Shown: piece after piece, positions 28,011-37,338 of the stretch
How positions within the stretch are numbered: position 1 is the stretch's first letter
Layout: each line of letters starts with the position of its first letter
Assembly: GCA_937899645.1 (NCBI GenBank)
Contig: CALCCD010000079.1
Location: 1 to 63,610 of the forward strand
DNA length: 63,610 bases
Reading direction: 5' to 3'
DNA from: an uncultured cyanobacterium
Lineage (GTDB): Bacteria > Cyanobacteriota > Cyanobacteriia > Cyanobacteriales > Geitlerinemataceae
Notes under the pieces: generated by a model
The model's input: the letters and a program-made list of their open reading frames with translations, nothing else
What the model was told of the DNA's origin: nothing
Databases searched by the model: none
Translations under genes and position numbers: made by a program

Positions 28011-28059
28011 TGCCGGTCTGTGCCGGTCTGTGCCGGTCTGTGCCGATCTGTGCCGATCG
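28011..28059. repeat. Five tandem copies of a 10-bp unit
   Basis: The unit TGCCGGTCTG is repeated about five times (three copies exact, then two with TGCCGATCTG/TGCCGATCGA). It lies between the Trp-rich protein gene and the rhomboid gene, inside the leader of the former. Confidence 0.85.
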
Positions 28060-28079
28060 AGCTGTTGCGCGTCCGCAGC

Positions 28080-28634
28080 TTAACGCACTGTCCGAACTGG
28101 GAGCTGTTTCGCGGCCAAGACGCCACCGATAAAGCCGAAGAGGTGTCCCTCCCAGGATACGCCCGGTTGTCCGGGTAGCACGCCGAAAATTAGCCCGCCA
28201 TAGAAAAATAGCACCACCATCGACAGCAAGATCGACTGGCTGCTGCGCTCGAAGAGGCCGCGCAACAGCAAAAAGCCCAGATAGCCAAAGACGACACCGC
28301 TCGCGCCGATATGGATGCCCGACGAGCCGAACAGCCAGACGCCGAGCCCGCCCGTCACCATCGCAAATAACGAGGCGCTGTAAAAGGTTTTGAGGCCGTA
28401 GGACATCACCAGCCAGCCGAGGATGATAAACGGAACGGTGTTCGAGATGAGGTGGGTAAAGTTGCCGTGCAGGAACGGCATCCAAAGAATTCCCCACAGG
28501 GAGTCGAGGTTGCGGGGAATGATGCCGAATCGATCGAGCCTGCCGCGATACACGACGGCATCGACGATTTCGACCAGCCACATGGCGGAGACTAGGGTTC
28601 CGAGGGTTTGGATTTGAGCGTTCAGTCGTTTCAT
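28080..28634 (-). CDS. Rhomboid family intramembrane serine protease
   Basis: 184-aa rhomboid with about six hydrophobic helices. The catalytic Ser112 is in IHIGASGVVFGYLG and the catalytic His164 in SWEGHLFGFIGG. The helix-2 motif FLHGNFTHLISN (55-65) supplies the oxyanion Asn/His. Together these indicate an active enzyme cleaving within membranes. I start at ATG 28634 (MKRLNAQIQT); nine extra codons upstream are unsupported. Substrate unknown. Confidence 0.92.
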   Translation of the reverse strand: MKRLNAQIQTLGTLVSAMWLVEIVDAVVYRGRLDRFGIIPRNLDSLWGILWMPFLHGNFTHLISNTVPFIILGWLVMSYGLKTFYSASLFAMVTGGLGVWLFGSSGIHIGASGVVFGYLGFLLLRGLFERSSQSILLSMVVLFFYGGLIFGVLPGQPGVSWEGHLFGFIGGVLAAKQLPVRTVR

Positions 28635-28830
28635 CGTCGCAATCGCGGGGGGAAGGGGCAATGGCGAAAGGGCCGCGTAAGGTTCACACCAGCTTGAAGG
28701 GGGGCGATGTCGGAAAAGTGCGCGACGTTTACTTTGAGAGCTTACTTAGATACTCGGCTTGGATTCTTGGTTTGGATACCTGACCTAAGTGCCTTTAGCC
28801 TAGCAAGTTTGGTCGCGCGCGCGGCGAGGT

Positions 28831-30018
28831 TCAACGCGCGCTCTGGAGCTGTAAGCGCAGGTCGCGATCGGCTTCGATGCGGACGCGGGGCGCGTCGTTG
28901 GTGGCGATCGCCTCGCCCCAGAGAACGCCGATGCTGCCGTGCCGCAGGCCGGGCAGGCTGGCGTCGCTGCTGCTGAGCCAGAGCAGGGCGGTGTCGGGCG
29001 GGGTGCTGTCGCGATGGCGCGCGTCGAGGGTGGGGCTGGGGTCGATCGCGGCGAGGGCTTCGAGAACGATGCGGTGGCCGCGCACGATGCCGGTCTGGGC
29101 GCTCCAGAAGCTGACCTCGAGCTGAGCGCGACTGGCATAGAAGTAGATCGAGGCGGCGGCGGTGGCGGCCTGCTCGAAGTCGTCGGGGTTCCAGGTGGCG
29201 CGATCGTCGATGGCGATCGTGACGTTGCGACCGCTGTTGTGGGTTTCCAGCTCGCGGACGCGCAGCTCGCCGAGGCGGGCACTGCTGCGCCAGTGGATCA
29301 TCCGCATCGGGTCGCCGGAACGGTAGGTGCGCAGGGTGCGGGTGACGCCTTCTTGGGCGTCGATCGACTGGCGATCGCGCGTGGCGGCGACGGGGTTGCG
29401 CGCGTCCCCGAGGCGATCGACCAGCGGACAGCGCGCCAGGGGCAGCACCTGGGGGTAAACCACCGCCTTCGCGGGCAAATGATGCAGTGCCCGCACCCAA
29501 AACAATCCCAGCGGCGCGCCAGTACGCACCCAGACGCGCTCCCAGGTATAGACGCCGCGACGCTTGGCGGTCGGACGATCGATCCAGAGGCGATCGCCCC
29601 CAGCCGCGAGCCCATCGATCGCCTGAGGGTTGCTGCCGCCCAGGGCCGGATCGCGCTCGTCGATAAATTGCAGCGGTTCTTTCCCGGCCTTGGCGTTGCC
29701 GTTTCGCAGTCGCAGGCCGAGTTCGAGGGTTTCGCCGACGCTGACCGGCGCGATCTGCAGCCGCTCTAGCTCCAGGTCGCGCAACATCCGTCGCGCTAAC
29801 CAGCCCGCCAGCCCCAGCAGCGCGAACGACAGGCCGCTAATCGCGTACAACCAGCCGACCATCGTGTTCGTCGCTGCGCCGAAGTAAGAAATCGAAATCG
29901 CAATCACCACCCAACCGTTATAGGACGGGCGCACCCAGTGGGTTTCGAGCCAGCCCGCGAGGCGGCGCTGGAGCGCGGAGCGACGGGGCGATTGGAGTCC
30001 GGTACGTGGATCGGCCAT
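28831..30018 (-). CDS. DUF58 domain protein
   Basis: 395 aa. Two hydrophobic segments lie near residues 36-75 (WVVIAISISYFG, YAISGLSFALLGLAGW). A beta-sandwich region follows (LGLRLRNGNAKAGKEPL). The DUF58 core is RTYRSGDPMRMIHWRSSARLGELRVRELE with a vWA-like continuation NVTIAIDDRATWN. DUF58 proteins are usually paired with MoxR ATPases and transglutaminase-like proteins, but neither is in this window. A role in surface or complex assembly is inferred only from family context. Confidence 0.9.
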   Translation of the reverse strand: MADPRTGLQSPRRSALQRRLAGWLETHWVRPSYNGWVVIAISISYFGAATNTMVGWLYAISGLSFALLGLAGWLARRMLRDLELERLQIAPVSVGETLELGLRLRNGNAKAGKEPLQFIDERDPALGGSNPQAIDGLAAGGDRLWIDRPTAKRRGVYTWERVWVRTGAPLGLFWVRALHHLPAKAVVYPQVLPLARCPLVDRLGDARNPVAATRDRQSIDAQEGVTRTLRTYRSGDPMRMIHWRSSARLGELRVRELETHNSGRNVTIAIDDRATWNPDDFEQAATAAASIYFYASRAQLEVSFWSAQTGIVRGHRIVLEALAAIDPSPTLDARHRDSTPPDTALLWLSSSDASLPGLRHGSIGVLWGEAIATNDAPRVRIEADRDLRLQLQSAR

Positions 30019-30275
30019 CGGTTTGAGGAGGGCTGGGACGATCGGGAAAGAGTTGCAGTTTTCCGCATCCTAACAGGTGTGTCTCGAAGCGCCTTCTCCA
30101 CAAGAAGGCTGCGATAACTGTGACGAAAACAACAAAAAAGTTGGACTAGATATAATTGCGGGTAAGACCGCTCGCCCACTCCAATGGGATCGCCGAGGCC
30201 GCGTGAGGCCGCGTGAGACACCAGCATCTACCCACATCCATCGGCATCCCCAACGACCCGACGAGGAACCCCGCC

Positions 30276-31487
30276 ATGTCCGAGCGCAACCAGCCGCCCA
30301 CCAGCCGCATTCATCCACCGCCGCCGCCACCGAACCGCAACAGTCGAGCGCGTAGTGCGGAAAGCCACGAACTCTCGATGCCCAAGGCGACGATCGCCGC
30401 GATGGTCAAGCAGGCTTACGAAGCGGGTGCGTCGGACATCCACGTTCGCGTCGGTGAAGCGCCCCGCTTCCGCATCCGAGGCCGACTGGAGCGCGCCGAG
30501 GATCTGCCTGCGACGACGCCGCAGATTATGCTGCAATACTTGACGGAAATCCTCAGCCCGGAGCAACGCGAGCGCTTTAAGAAAAGTAAAGAAATGGACT
30601 CGGCGCTGTTTTACCCGAAGTTGGTGCGCTGCCGCGTCAACTGCTTCGAGACGCTCACCGGCCCCGCGATCGTGCTGCGGTTGATCCAGCTCAAAATTCC
30701 CAGCATCGACAGCCTGCGCCTGCCGCCTATCCTCAAAGATCTGATCGTCGCGCCTCAGGGGCTGCTGCTGGTCACCGGGCCGACGGGCTCGGGTAAATCG
30801 ACGACGGTGGCGGCGATGATCGACTACCTAAATCGCAACGAGTTCAAGCACGTGATTTCGATCGAAGATCCGATCGAGTACGTCCATCCCTCGCGCAACT
30901 GCTCGATCTCCCAGCGGGAAGTCGGGCTCCACACCCTCGAATTCAAAGACGCCCTGCGCGCCGCCCTGCGCGAAGATCCCGACGTAATTTTGATCGGCGA
31001 GATGCGCGATGTCGTCACCATCAATACCGCCGTCCAAGCCGCCCAAACCGGCCACTTGGTCATCGGAACGCTGCACACGCGCAACGCGATCGACTCGGTC
31101 AACCGCCTGCTAAATCTCTATCCGCCTAACGAGCAAGACGTGATTCGCCTGCAAATAGTCGAGTCCTTGGTGGCGGTCGTTTCGCAGCTTCTGCTGCCGA
31201 CCACCGACAACAAGCGCGTTGCCGTCCACGACATTCTGGTCAACACCGCCGCGATGAAAGACTATCTGATTCGCGGCGAGGAGGACGAAGCCTTCCGTCT
31301 GATGAAGGACGACACCTACGGCGGCATGCAGGTCATGAACCAGGCGCTGTACGAGCGCGTCCTCGACGGGCAGATTACGATCGAAGAAGCCGAAAAGGTC
31401 TCGCCCGACGTCGGCGAACTCGAGCGCCTGATGCGGACGGGGGGCTTCGATGCGTCCCAATCGCCGCGCGACTGGCAGTCGCCTTAG
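30276..31487 (+). CDS. PilT-type type IV pilus retraction ATPase
   Basis: 403 aa from ATG 30276 (MSERNQPPTS). It has a Pro-rich unstructured N-terminus (residues 8-20, a run of seven Pro), the N-terminal PAS-like domain with ASDIHVRVG, and Walker A GPTGSGKST (168-176). The Asp box is ISIEDPIEYVH (194-204), followed by Walker B DPDVILIGEMRD (234-245) and the His box QTGHLVIGTLHT (257-268). It powers pilus retraction and twitching or phototaxis. The long polar N-terminal extension is like that of cyanobacterial PilT2, not confirmed. The leader holds a duplicated GAGGCCGCGT. Confidence 0.92.
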   Translation: MSERNQPPTSRIHPPPPPPNRNSRARSAESHELSMPKATIAAMVKQAYEAGASDIHVRVGEAPRFRIRGRLERAEDLPATTPQIMLQYLTEILSPEQRERFKKSKEMDSALFYPKLVRCRVNCFETLTGPAIVLRLIQLKIPSIDSLRLPPILKDLIVAPQGLLLVTGPTGSGKSTTVAAMIDYLNRNEFKHVISIEDPIEYVHPSRNCSISQREVGLHTLEFKDALRAALREDPDVILIGEMRDVVTINTAVQAAQTGHLVIGTLHTRNAIDSVNRLLNLYPPNEQDVIRLQIVESLVAVVSQLLLPTTDNKRVAVHDILVNTAAMKDYLIRGEEDEAFRLMKDDTYGGMQVMNQALYERVLDGQITIEEAEKVSPDVGELERLMRTGGFDASQSPRDWQSP

Positions 31488-31654
31488 GGGTTGGCGGGCG
31501 CGCTGGCCGTTCGGCTTTGCGTGCCGTAAGGTAATTTCGGCGCGGCACATGTTCAACGGCTGCGCTGCGACTTCGCACCCGTCGATCGCCCGGCGAGCCC
31601 CCTACCGCGTCACAGCCTTCGAGTTTTCGATCCTCTTACCGAACGAACGGATAT

Positions 31655-31888
31655 ATGTCACTAGAGAGCGCGCAAAAATTCCTCCGGGACGCCGTCAACG
31701 ATAGTTCCCTACGCGAGAAGTTTTCGGACGTAAAATCACCGGCAGAGTTTATCGAAGTGGCCAACGAGCTGAGCTACACGTTCTCTACGGCAGAACTCGA
31801 AACAGTGGTCAAGGACGTTAGCAAGGGCGTGGAAATGCGCCGCGCGACCGGCGTTTGGCCCTGGCTGCGGACGATTCCTTGGATTTAA
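31655..31888 (+). CDS. Nif11-like domain protein
   Basis: 77 aa. The Nif11 domain is seen as MSLESAQKFLRDAVNDSSLR, SPAEFIEVANELSYTFSTAEL and a C-terminal TGVWPWLRTIPWI. Nif11 domains occur as leader regions of RiPP precursors and as stand-alone proteins in nitrogen-fixing and other cyanobacteria. There is no Gly-Gly cleavage site or Cys-rich core and no modification enzyme nearby, so this looks like the stand-alone type. Function unknown. Confidence 0.88.
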   Translation: MSLESAQKFLRDAVNDSSLREKFSDVKSPAEFIEVANELSYTFSTAELETVVKDVSKGVEMRRATGVWPWLRTIPWI

Positions 31889-31898
31889 CTGGCCGGAT

Positions 31899-32795
31899 CT
31901 AGCTGGCGGCTAACCCGATCGCCCAGTCGCGTAGCAGCGGGTTCACGAGGCCGGGAGCTTCGTCGTGGGGGCAATGTCCGGCCTGGATACAGTGCTCGGT
32001 AACGGCGGGGTAGAACTCGCGGAATTTCGCGGCGCGATCGCGCGACTTCATCCACGGATCGCCCTCGCCCCAGATGGTCATCAGCGGGCGTTCGAGCTGG
32101 CCGAGCAGTTCGTCCACGGTCGCGCCGCGCGGGGTCTTGAACACCGACGCGAAGACTTTAGCCGCGCCGGGATCGCAGGACGGGCGGAAAATTTCGTCCA
32201 CCAGGCGCTCGGTAACGGCACTTTTGTCGAGGTAGACCTTCTCGAGCGTCTTGCGAATTACGCCTTTGCGGCGGGTGTTCTGGAAAATCAGGTACGCAAC
32301 CCAGTTTTGTAGCGCCAGCCAGCGGACGGCGCGCTTGATCGAGCTGGGTGGCTTTTGGGGGTTGGCGTCGCTGAAGGGGCCAGCGCTATTGAGCAGGGCG
32401 ATTCCCGCAACGCGATCGGGGCAGGTTGCGCCAGTGTTGAGCGCAGTGTAACCACCGAGGGAGTTCCCGGCGATCGCGGTCGGGCGTCCGATCTTCTCAT
32501 CGATAAAGTCGCGAAGTTGGTCGCGCCAGAGGTCGCCGCTATAGGGGATGTCGGGTTTGGCCGATCGCCCGAAGCCCAGCAGGTCGATCGCGTACACCTC
32601 GAAGTCCCGTTTGAGAGCGTCGATATTTTTGCGCCAGTGGTCGGTGGACGCACCGAAACCGTGAACGAGCAGCAGCGCCGGTCGATCGCCGACCGGTTCG
32701 CCCGCACGAACGTAGTGGATCTGGCGATCGTTCCACGTCCAATATTGCGAGGGGTAGGCGTCGGTGCGATCGGCGGGCGTTGCGGTTGCGGTCAT
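31899..32795 (-). CDS. Alpha/beta hydrolase
   Basis: 298 aa. The oxyanion segment is LLLVHGFGASTDHWRKNI (41-58). The nucleophile elbow AGNSLGGYTAL carries Ser, the acid is probably in WGEGDPWM and the His in QAGHCPHDEAP. A cap domain lies between. It resembles cyanobacterial and plastid hydrolases of the pheophytinase-like group, but the substrate is not determined. It is convergent with the Nif11 gene, the stops being 10 bp apart. Confidence 0.88.
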   Translation of the reverse strand: MTATATPADRTDAYPSQYWTWNDRQIHYVRAGEPVGDRPALLLVHGFGASTDHWRKNIDALKRDFEVYAIDLLGFGRSAKPDIPYSGDLWRDQLRDFIDEKIGRPTAIAGNSLGGYTALNTGATCPDRVAGIALLNSAGPFSDANPQKPPSSIKRAVRWLALQNWVAYLIFQNTRRKGVIRKTLEKVYLDKSAVTERLVDEIFRPSCDPGAAKVFASVFKTPRGATVDELLGQLERPLMTIWGEGDPWMKSRDRAAKFREFYPAVTEHCIQAGHCPHDEAPGLVNPLLRDWAIGLAAS

Positions 32796-32914
32796 GATGG
32801 CTGGGGCAAGACAAATTTTGCCCTTCAGTGTAGCGAGGCCCTTGACAGGGTGCGAGGCGCGATCCCCGAACGATCGGCCACTCCGCTCAGCGCTCGATAA
32901 CGTGTCGGGCTCGA

Positions 32915-33862
32915 TCAGACGATCGACAGCTCGCCCAGCACTTCCAGGCGCTTGAAATCATTGAGCGTTAGGAACTTATCCGCTAATGTCTCTGCCGCTG
33001 TCGGGTCGAGCCAGCCCATCTGCCGCAGCGCCTGAATCGCCACCGCGTACTTCGCCCGCTTCGCGCCGTCCGCCACCTTGATCGCCAGCCCCATACCGTC
33101 GCCGATGCGACCGACGCACTGCACGCCCTCCGCGCCGGATTTGCTCACGAGCTTGCCCTCGCTGACGCGCATCAGCTCCGTATCGAAGTGGCCGTCGCCG
33201 CCGACGCATTCGGGGTGTTGGGTCATGGCGCGGACGATGCGCTCGAGCTCGAGGTTGTCGCCCGAGGCCAGCTTGCCGTAGAGCGTTGCGATCTGCATTA
33301 GCGACATGAGATAAGTCGGCGCGCCGCAGTCGTCGCGCGCTACCAGAAACTCAGCGGCGGGCATGTTTAGCATTTCCGCCAGCTTCTCGACGATCGCCTG
33401 CTGGATCGGGTGCGACGGCTGCATGTAGGTGCTCGGCGGCCAGTTGCGGAGGCGGCAGACCGCCAGCATTCCGGCGTGCTTCCCCGAGCAGTTGTGCTCC
33501 AGGGGAGACTTTTTCCCGGCGGGGACGGGACACTGCAAAGCGTCTGGCTCTAGGCCGCACTTCCAGAGGATGCGGAAGGCGTTGCGGGCATGGGCGGGTG
33601 TGCCCTTGTGTGACGCGCACATCAAGGCGAGGTCGAGCTCGCTGAGGTCGTAGCGCTCGAGGACGCCGGTGGACGCGACCGTCAGTGCTTGAAAGGGCTT
33701 GAGCGACGATCGAATAAACGTGCTGATATTGGCATCGCCCGCCGAGAGGAGGATGCGGCCGCGCCGATCGCAGACCACCGCGCTGGCTTTGTGCTGCGAT
33801 TCGGGGATGCCTTCCCGCAACAGTTGAACGTTCAGTTCCGGCGCGACGGTTCGTTTGACCAT
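32915..33862 (-). CDS. Asparaginase (AnsA/thermolabile L-asparaginase family)
   Basis: 315 aa from ATG 33862 (MVKRTVAPELNVQLLREGIP). Family blocks: SSLKPFQALTV, LALMCASHKGTPAHARNAF, CPVPAGKKSP, LEHNCSGKHAGMLAVCR and DDCGAPTYLMSLMQIA. This group has Ser/Lys/Cys active-site residues different from E. coli asparaginases. It hydrolyses L-asparagine to aspartate and ammonia. The open frame runs 130 codons further upstream without conservation. Soluble. Confidence 0.9.
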   Translation of the reverse strand: MVKRTVAPELNVQLLREGIPESQHKASAVVCDRRGRILLSAGDANISTFIRSSLKPFQALTVASTGVLERYDLSELDLALMCASHKGTPAHARNAFRILWKCGLEPDALQCPVPAGKKSPLEHNCSGKHAGMLAVCRLRNWPPSTYMQPSHPIQQAIVEKLAEMLNMPAAEFLVARDDCGAPTYLMSLMQIATLYGKLASGDNLELERIVRAMTQHPECVGGDGHFDTELMRVSEGKLVSKSGAEGVQCVGRIGDGMGLAIKVADGAKRAKYAVAIQALRQMGWLDPTAAETLADKFLTLNDFKRLEVLGELSIV

Positions 33863-34271
33863 AATGCTTGAGGTTGGGCAGGGCGATGGCAAGGGGGAGC
33901 GGTTTCGATCGGCTCGAGGCCGAGGCTCCATTGTGACAGTAACGAAAAAGTCTGGCGGCTGGCGCGACGGGCTATCTTCAACGCTCTCCAATGTCCGCAA
34001 TAAAAATCGCCAAGTCTTGAAGAAATTTGCGATCGCCGCCCCTTTCGTCGGGGTTATGATGGAGCCTTCGATTCGTTCGGATTTAGGACTGCGCGACGGG
34101 AATTTGTAACCTTCGCAGCGTCGCGATCGACAACGACGACCCCGCAGTATTTTGGCGGGCCGCCTGGGTTGGGCATGGCTTCGCCCGTTCGCACCCGAGC
34201 ATCGAGATTTGACCCGCAGGCGCGCAGCGACATTGCCCGCGCAATCTGCCATCCACTATCGCAATCCCCCA

Positions 34272-35555
34272 ATGACCCAAACCAACCTCGACTTTCTCGC
34301 CACGACCGACTCGGCGGTGGCCGAGCTGATCGGCAACGAACTCCAGCGCCAGCGCGATCACCTGGAGATGATCGCCAGCGAGAACTTCACTTCCCCGGCG
34401 GTGATGGCGGCGCAAGGTTCGGTGCTGACCAACAAATACGCCGAAGGTCTGCCGAAGAAGCGCTACTACGGCGGCTGCGAATTCGTCGATTCGATCGAGC
34501 AACTGGCGATCGATCGCGCCAAAGAACTGTTCGGCGCAGCCCACGCCAACGTCCAGCCCCACTCGGGCGCGCAGGCCAACTTCGCCGTCTTTCTGGCGTT
34601 GTTGCGGCCGGGTGACACGATTCTCGGCCTCGACCTGTCCCACGGCGGTCACCTTTCGCACGGTTGCCCGGTCAACGTTTCGGGTAAGTGGTTTAACGCG
34701 GTTCACTACGGCGTCAACAAGGACACCGAGCAGCTCGACTACGAAGAAGTCCGTCAAGTTGCGATCGAGCACAAACCCAAGCTGATCGTCTGCGGCTACT
34801 CCGCCTATTCGCGCGTTATCGACTTCGCCAAGTTCCGCGAAATCGCCGATGAAGTGGGCGCGTACCTGCTGGCCGATATCGCCCATATCGCCGGTCTGGT
34901 CGCCTCGGGACACCACCCCAGCCCCATCCCCTACTGCGATGTGGTCACCACCACCACTCACAAAACCCTACGCGGCCCCCGTGGCGGTCTGATCCTGACC
35001 CGCGATGCCGACCTGGGCAAAAAGCTCGACAAAGCTGTGTTCCCCGGAGCCCAAGGCGGCCCGCTGGAGCACGTCATCGCCGGTAAGGCCGTTGCCTTCG
35101 GTGAAGCCCTGACGCCGGAATTCAAAGCCTACAGCGGTCGCGTCATCGACAACGCCCGCGCCCTGGCCGGTCAACTGGAAAAACGCGGCCTGAAGATCGT
35201 CTCCGGTGGTACGGACAATCACGTGATGTTGGTTGACCTGCGCTCGATCGGCATGACCGGTAAAGTCGCCGACGCCCTGGTTAGCGGCATCAATATCACC
35301 GCCAATAAAAACACCGTGCCGTTTGACCCCGAGTCGCCGTTCGTCACCAGCGGTCTGCGCCTCGGTTCGCCTGCGATGACCACGCGCGGTCTGGGTGAAG
35401 CGGAATTCGTCGAGATTGGCGACATCATCGCCGATCGCCTGCTCGATCCGGAAGACAGCACGATCGCCGAGTCCTGCACGCGCCGCGTCGCCGACCTTTG
35501 CTCGCGCTTCCCGCTCTACTCGCACCTGTCGATCCCGGTTCCGGCGATGGCGTAA
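34272..35555 (+). CDS. glyA: Serine hydroxymethyltransferase
   Basis: 427-aa PLP enzyme converting serine and tetrahydrofolate to glycine and 5,10-methylene-THF. Blocks are [58 protein letters not shown] and the PLP lysine in [16 protein letters not shown]. The ATG at 34272 gives the standard start; the open frame extends 40 unconserved codons upstream. Length is normal. A cluster of hairpins follows the stop. Confidence 0.98.
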   Translation: MTQTNLDFLATTDSAVAELIGNELQRQRDHLEMIASENFTSPAVMAAQGSVLTNKYAEGLPKKRYYGGCEFVDSIEQLAIDRAKELFGAAHANVQPHSGAQANFAVFLALLRPGDTILGLDLSHGGHLSHGCPVNVSGKWFNAVHYGVNKDTEQLDYEEVRQVAIEHKPKLIVCGYSAYSRVIDFAKFREIADEVGAYLLADIAHIAGLVASGHHPSPIPYCDVVTTTTHKTLRGPRGGLILTRDADLGKKLDKAVFPGAQGGPLEHVIAGKAVAFGEALTPEFKAYSGRVIDNARALAGQLEKRGLKIVSGGTDNHVMLVDLRSIGMTGKVADALVSGINITANKNTVPFDPESPFVTSGLRLGSPAMTTRGLGEAEFVEIGDIIADRLLDPEDSTIAESCTRRVADLCSRFPLYSHLSIPVPAMA

Positions 35556-35584
35556 CGGCTGTCTATCTGGCTACCTGACAATCA

Positions 35585-35682
35585 GGGCGCACAGCGGTGC
35601 GCCCCTAACGTTGTCGGTAAAAAGCTACATTCCAAAGCGCACTGCTACACTTGCCCCGGACGGCTTGTCGGCAGTGCGCTTT
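35585..35682 (+). terminator. Two hairpins downstream of glyA
   Basis: GGGCGCAC (35585-35592) pairs with GTGCGCCC (35597-35604). AAAGCGCACTGC (35634-35645) pairs perfectly with GCAGTGCGCTTT (35671-35682). Probably a terminator pair; the first also belongs to the GGGCGCA repeat family seen at 40681. Confidence 0.6.
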
Positions 35683-35710
35683 CTGTCTGCGCGCCGTTCA
35701 TAGGAACATG

Positions 35711-35837
35711 CATCGTTCCCGCGCGGTAACGCACTCTCCAGACGCTCTGCGTCGTGAGATTACGGGACGCAGAGCGTCCACAGAGGCATTCCCACGCAGA
35801 GCGTAGGAACGATTCTTCGTAGAGCGTGGGAACGATG
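35711..35837. repeat. 127-bp palindromic element, copy 1 (CATCGTTCC ends)
   Basis: It begins CATCGTTCCC and ends GGGAACGATG. Inside are inverted GACGCTCTGCGTC / GACGCAGAGCGTC blocks and CCCACGCAGAGCGT. A second copy lies at 55451-55574. Confidence 0.8.
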
Positions 35838-35867
35838 CGGAACCGATGTTCTCATCGAAATTAATCC

Positions 35868-37202
35868 ATGCCAGATTCTTCCGCACCACCGCCGACCGAC
35901 ACGAAAATCGGCGGCGTCACGGCCACCAATATCGTCATCGCCAACATCATCGGTACGGGCGTGTTTACCAGCCTCGGCTTCCAGGCGCTCGATATCAAAT
36001 CCGGCTTCTCGCTGCTGATGCTGTGGGTCATCGGCGGTGTCTTCGCGCTCTGTGGAGCGCTGTGCTACGGCGAGCTGGGCGCGTCGATGCCCAAATCCGG
36101 CGGCGAGTACCGCTACCTGTCCGATATCTACCACCCGGCGATCGGCTTTCTGTCTGGCTGGGTGTCCGTGGCCGTCGGCTTTGCCGCCCCGATCGCCCTG
36201 GCCGCGATGGCCTTCGGGAAATATACCGCCCAGATCTTGCCCGTCGCCGAAGACGGCGCAGTGCCCGCGATCTTCGCTATCGCCATCACGATCGCCGTCT
36301 CGCTGATCCACGCCCAAAACCTGAAGATCGGCAGCATCTTCCAGAACGTGACCACCGGTGTAAAGGTGGCCGTTATCGTCGTCTTTATCCTCTGCGGGCT
36401 GCTGCTGGCCGACCCGCAGCCCCTTAGCTTTGCGCCCAGCGCCGCCGATCTGGGCACGATCGCCAGCGCGCCGTTTGCCGTATCGCTGGTGTACGTCACC
36501 TATGCCTACTCGGGCTGGAACGCGGCGGTGTATCTCGCCAGCGAAATCGACGAGCCCGCAAAAAATTTGCCCCGATCGCTCCTGGCCGGTTCGGCGGTGG
36601 TGACGCTGCTCTACGTCCTGCTGAACTTCGTGTTTCTCTACAGCACCCCTCTCGAAGAACTGGCGGGCGAAATCGAGGTGGGCTACATCGCCGCGACCAA
36701 TATCTTCGGGACGGTGGGTGCGACGCTGATGGGCGGGGCGATCTCGTTCGGGCTGGTGTCGTCGATTAGCTCGATGGTCTGGGCTGGGCCGCGCGTCACC
36801 CAGGCGATCGGCGAGGATTTTCCGTTGTTCGCCCAGCTCGCAAAGACCAATCGCGCGGGGATTCCGCGCCGCGCGATCCTCGTGCAGCTCGCGATTTCCC
36901 TGGCGCTAATCGTCTCGTCGTCGTTCGAGGCGGTGCTGACCTATTTGGGCTTTACGCTAACGCTCTCGTCGTTTGTAACGGTGCTGGGTATTTTCGTCGA
37001 TCGCGCCCGCCATCCCGAGCGTCCGCGCCCTTACAAAACTTGGGGTTATCCCGTCGTTCCGGTGGTTTTTCTGGCGATCGCGCTCTGGATTTTGGTGTTC
37101 GTTTTCCTGGGCAACCCGGTCGAGTCTTGTATCGGGCTGGCAACGGTGGCTGTCGGCTTGCCGCTCTATCGCTTTGCCAGCCGTGCCGGTAAGGTTGCCT
37201 AG
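35868..37202 (+). CDS. APC superfamily amino acid permease
   Basis: 444 aa with about 12 hydrophobic helices. TM1 carries the unwound APC motif IIGTGVFTSLGFQAL (27-41) that binds the substrate alpha-amino group. Further blocks are CYGELGASMPKSGGEYRYLS (near 70) and TYAYSGWNAAVYLASEIDEP. It resembles LAT/CAT-type transporters; the substrate is not determined. The ATG at 35868 lies 30 bp after the palindromic element. Inner membrane; no partner subunit seen. Confidence 0.9.
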   Translation: MPDSSAPPPTDTKIGGVTATNIVIANIIGTGVFTSLGFQALDIKSGFSLLMLWVIGGVFALCGALCYGELGASMPKSGGEYRYLSDIYHPAIGFLSGWVSVAVGFAAPIALAAMAFGKYTAQILPVAEDGAVPAIFAIAITIAVSLIHAQNLKIGSIFQNVTTGVKVAVIVVFILCGLLLADPQPLSFAPSAADLGTIASAPFAVSLVYVTYAYSGWNAAVYLASEIDEPAKNLPRSLLAGSAVVTLLYVLLNFVFLYSTPLEELAGEIEVGYIAATNIFGTVGATLMGGAISFGLVSSISSMVWAGPRVTQAIGEDFPLFAQLAKTNRAGIPRRAILVQLAISLALIVSSSFEAVLTYLGFTLTLSSFVTVLGIFVDRARHPERPRPYKTWGYPVVPVVFLAIALWILVFVFLGNPVESCIGLATVAVGLPLYRFASRAGKVA

Positions 37203-37244
37203 GTTCCCACAAAACTACAGAAGACTCCCAGAACAGGCCGTCAA

Positions 37245-37314
37245 TTGAAGGCTGAGCTTGTCGAAGCCTGGGTGTACTCGCGAAAAGTGGCCGCACTTCG
37301 ACAGGCTCAGTGCT
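37245..37314 (+). repeat. Palindromic core repeat, copy 2 (related to 58986 element)
   Basis: AAGGCTGAGCTTGTCGAAGC and GCACTTCGACAGGCTCAGTG form the inverted core, separated by a different loop than in the 58986 copy; the outer ends are not recognisable. It makes an artificial N-terminus (MSKPG...) on the next gene if translated from 37258. Confidence 0.75.
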
Positions 37315-37338
37315 CGTATCCAGACTTTCTTGTCGGGA

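Larger units (their letters stand above)
35556..35867. other. glyA-permease intergenic region filled with palindromic repeats
   Basis: Contains, in order, an 8-bp-arm hairpin, a 12-bp-arm hairpin and a 127-bp element. Almost the whole gap is repeat; no gene is seen. Confidence 0.7.

Noticed and set aside
31655..31888. RiPP precursor from the Nif11 protein
   Set aside because: No GG cleavage site, no Cys/Ser-rich core peptide and no modification enzyme nearby.
34083..34961. 292-codon minus-strand frame opposite glyA
   Set aside because: Antisense shadow of glyA.
37258..37338. N-terminal extension of the GT4 gene beginning MSKPG
   Set aside because: It translates the palindromic repeat, which is widespread and non-coding.
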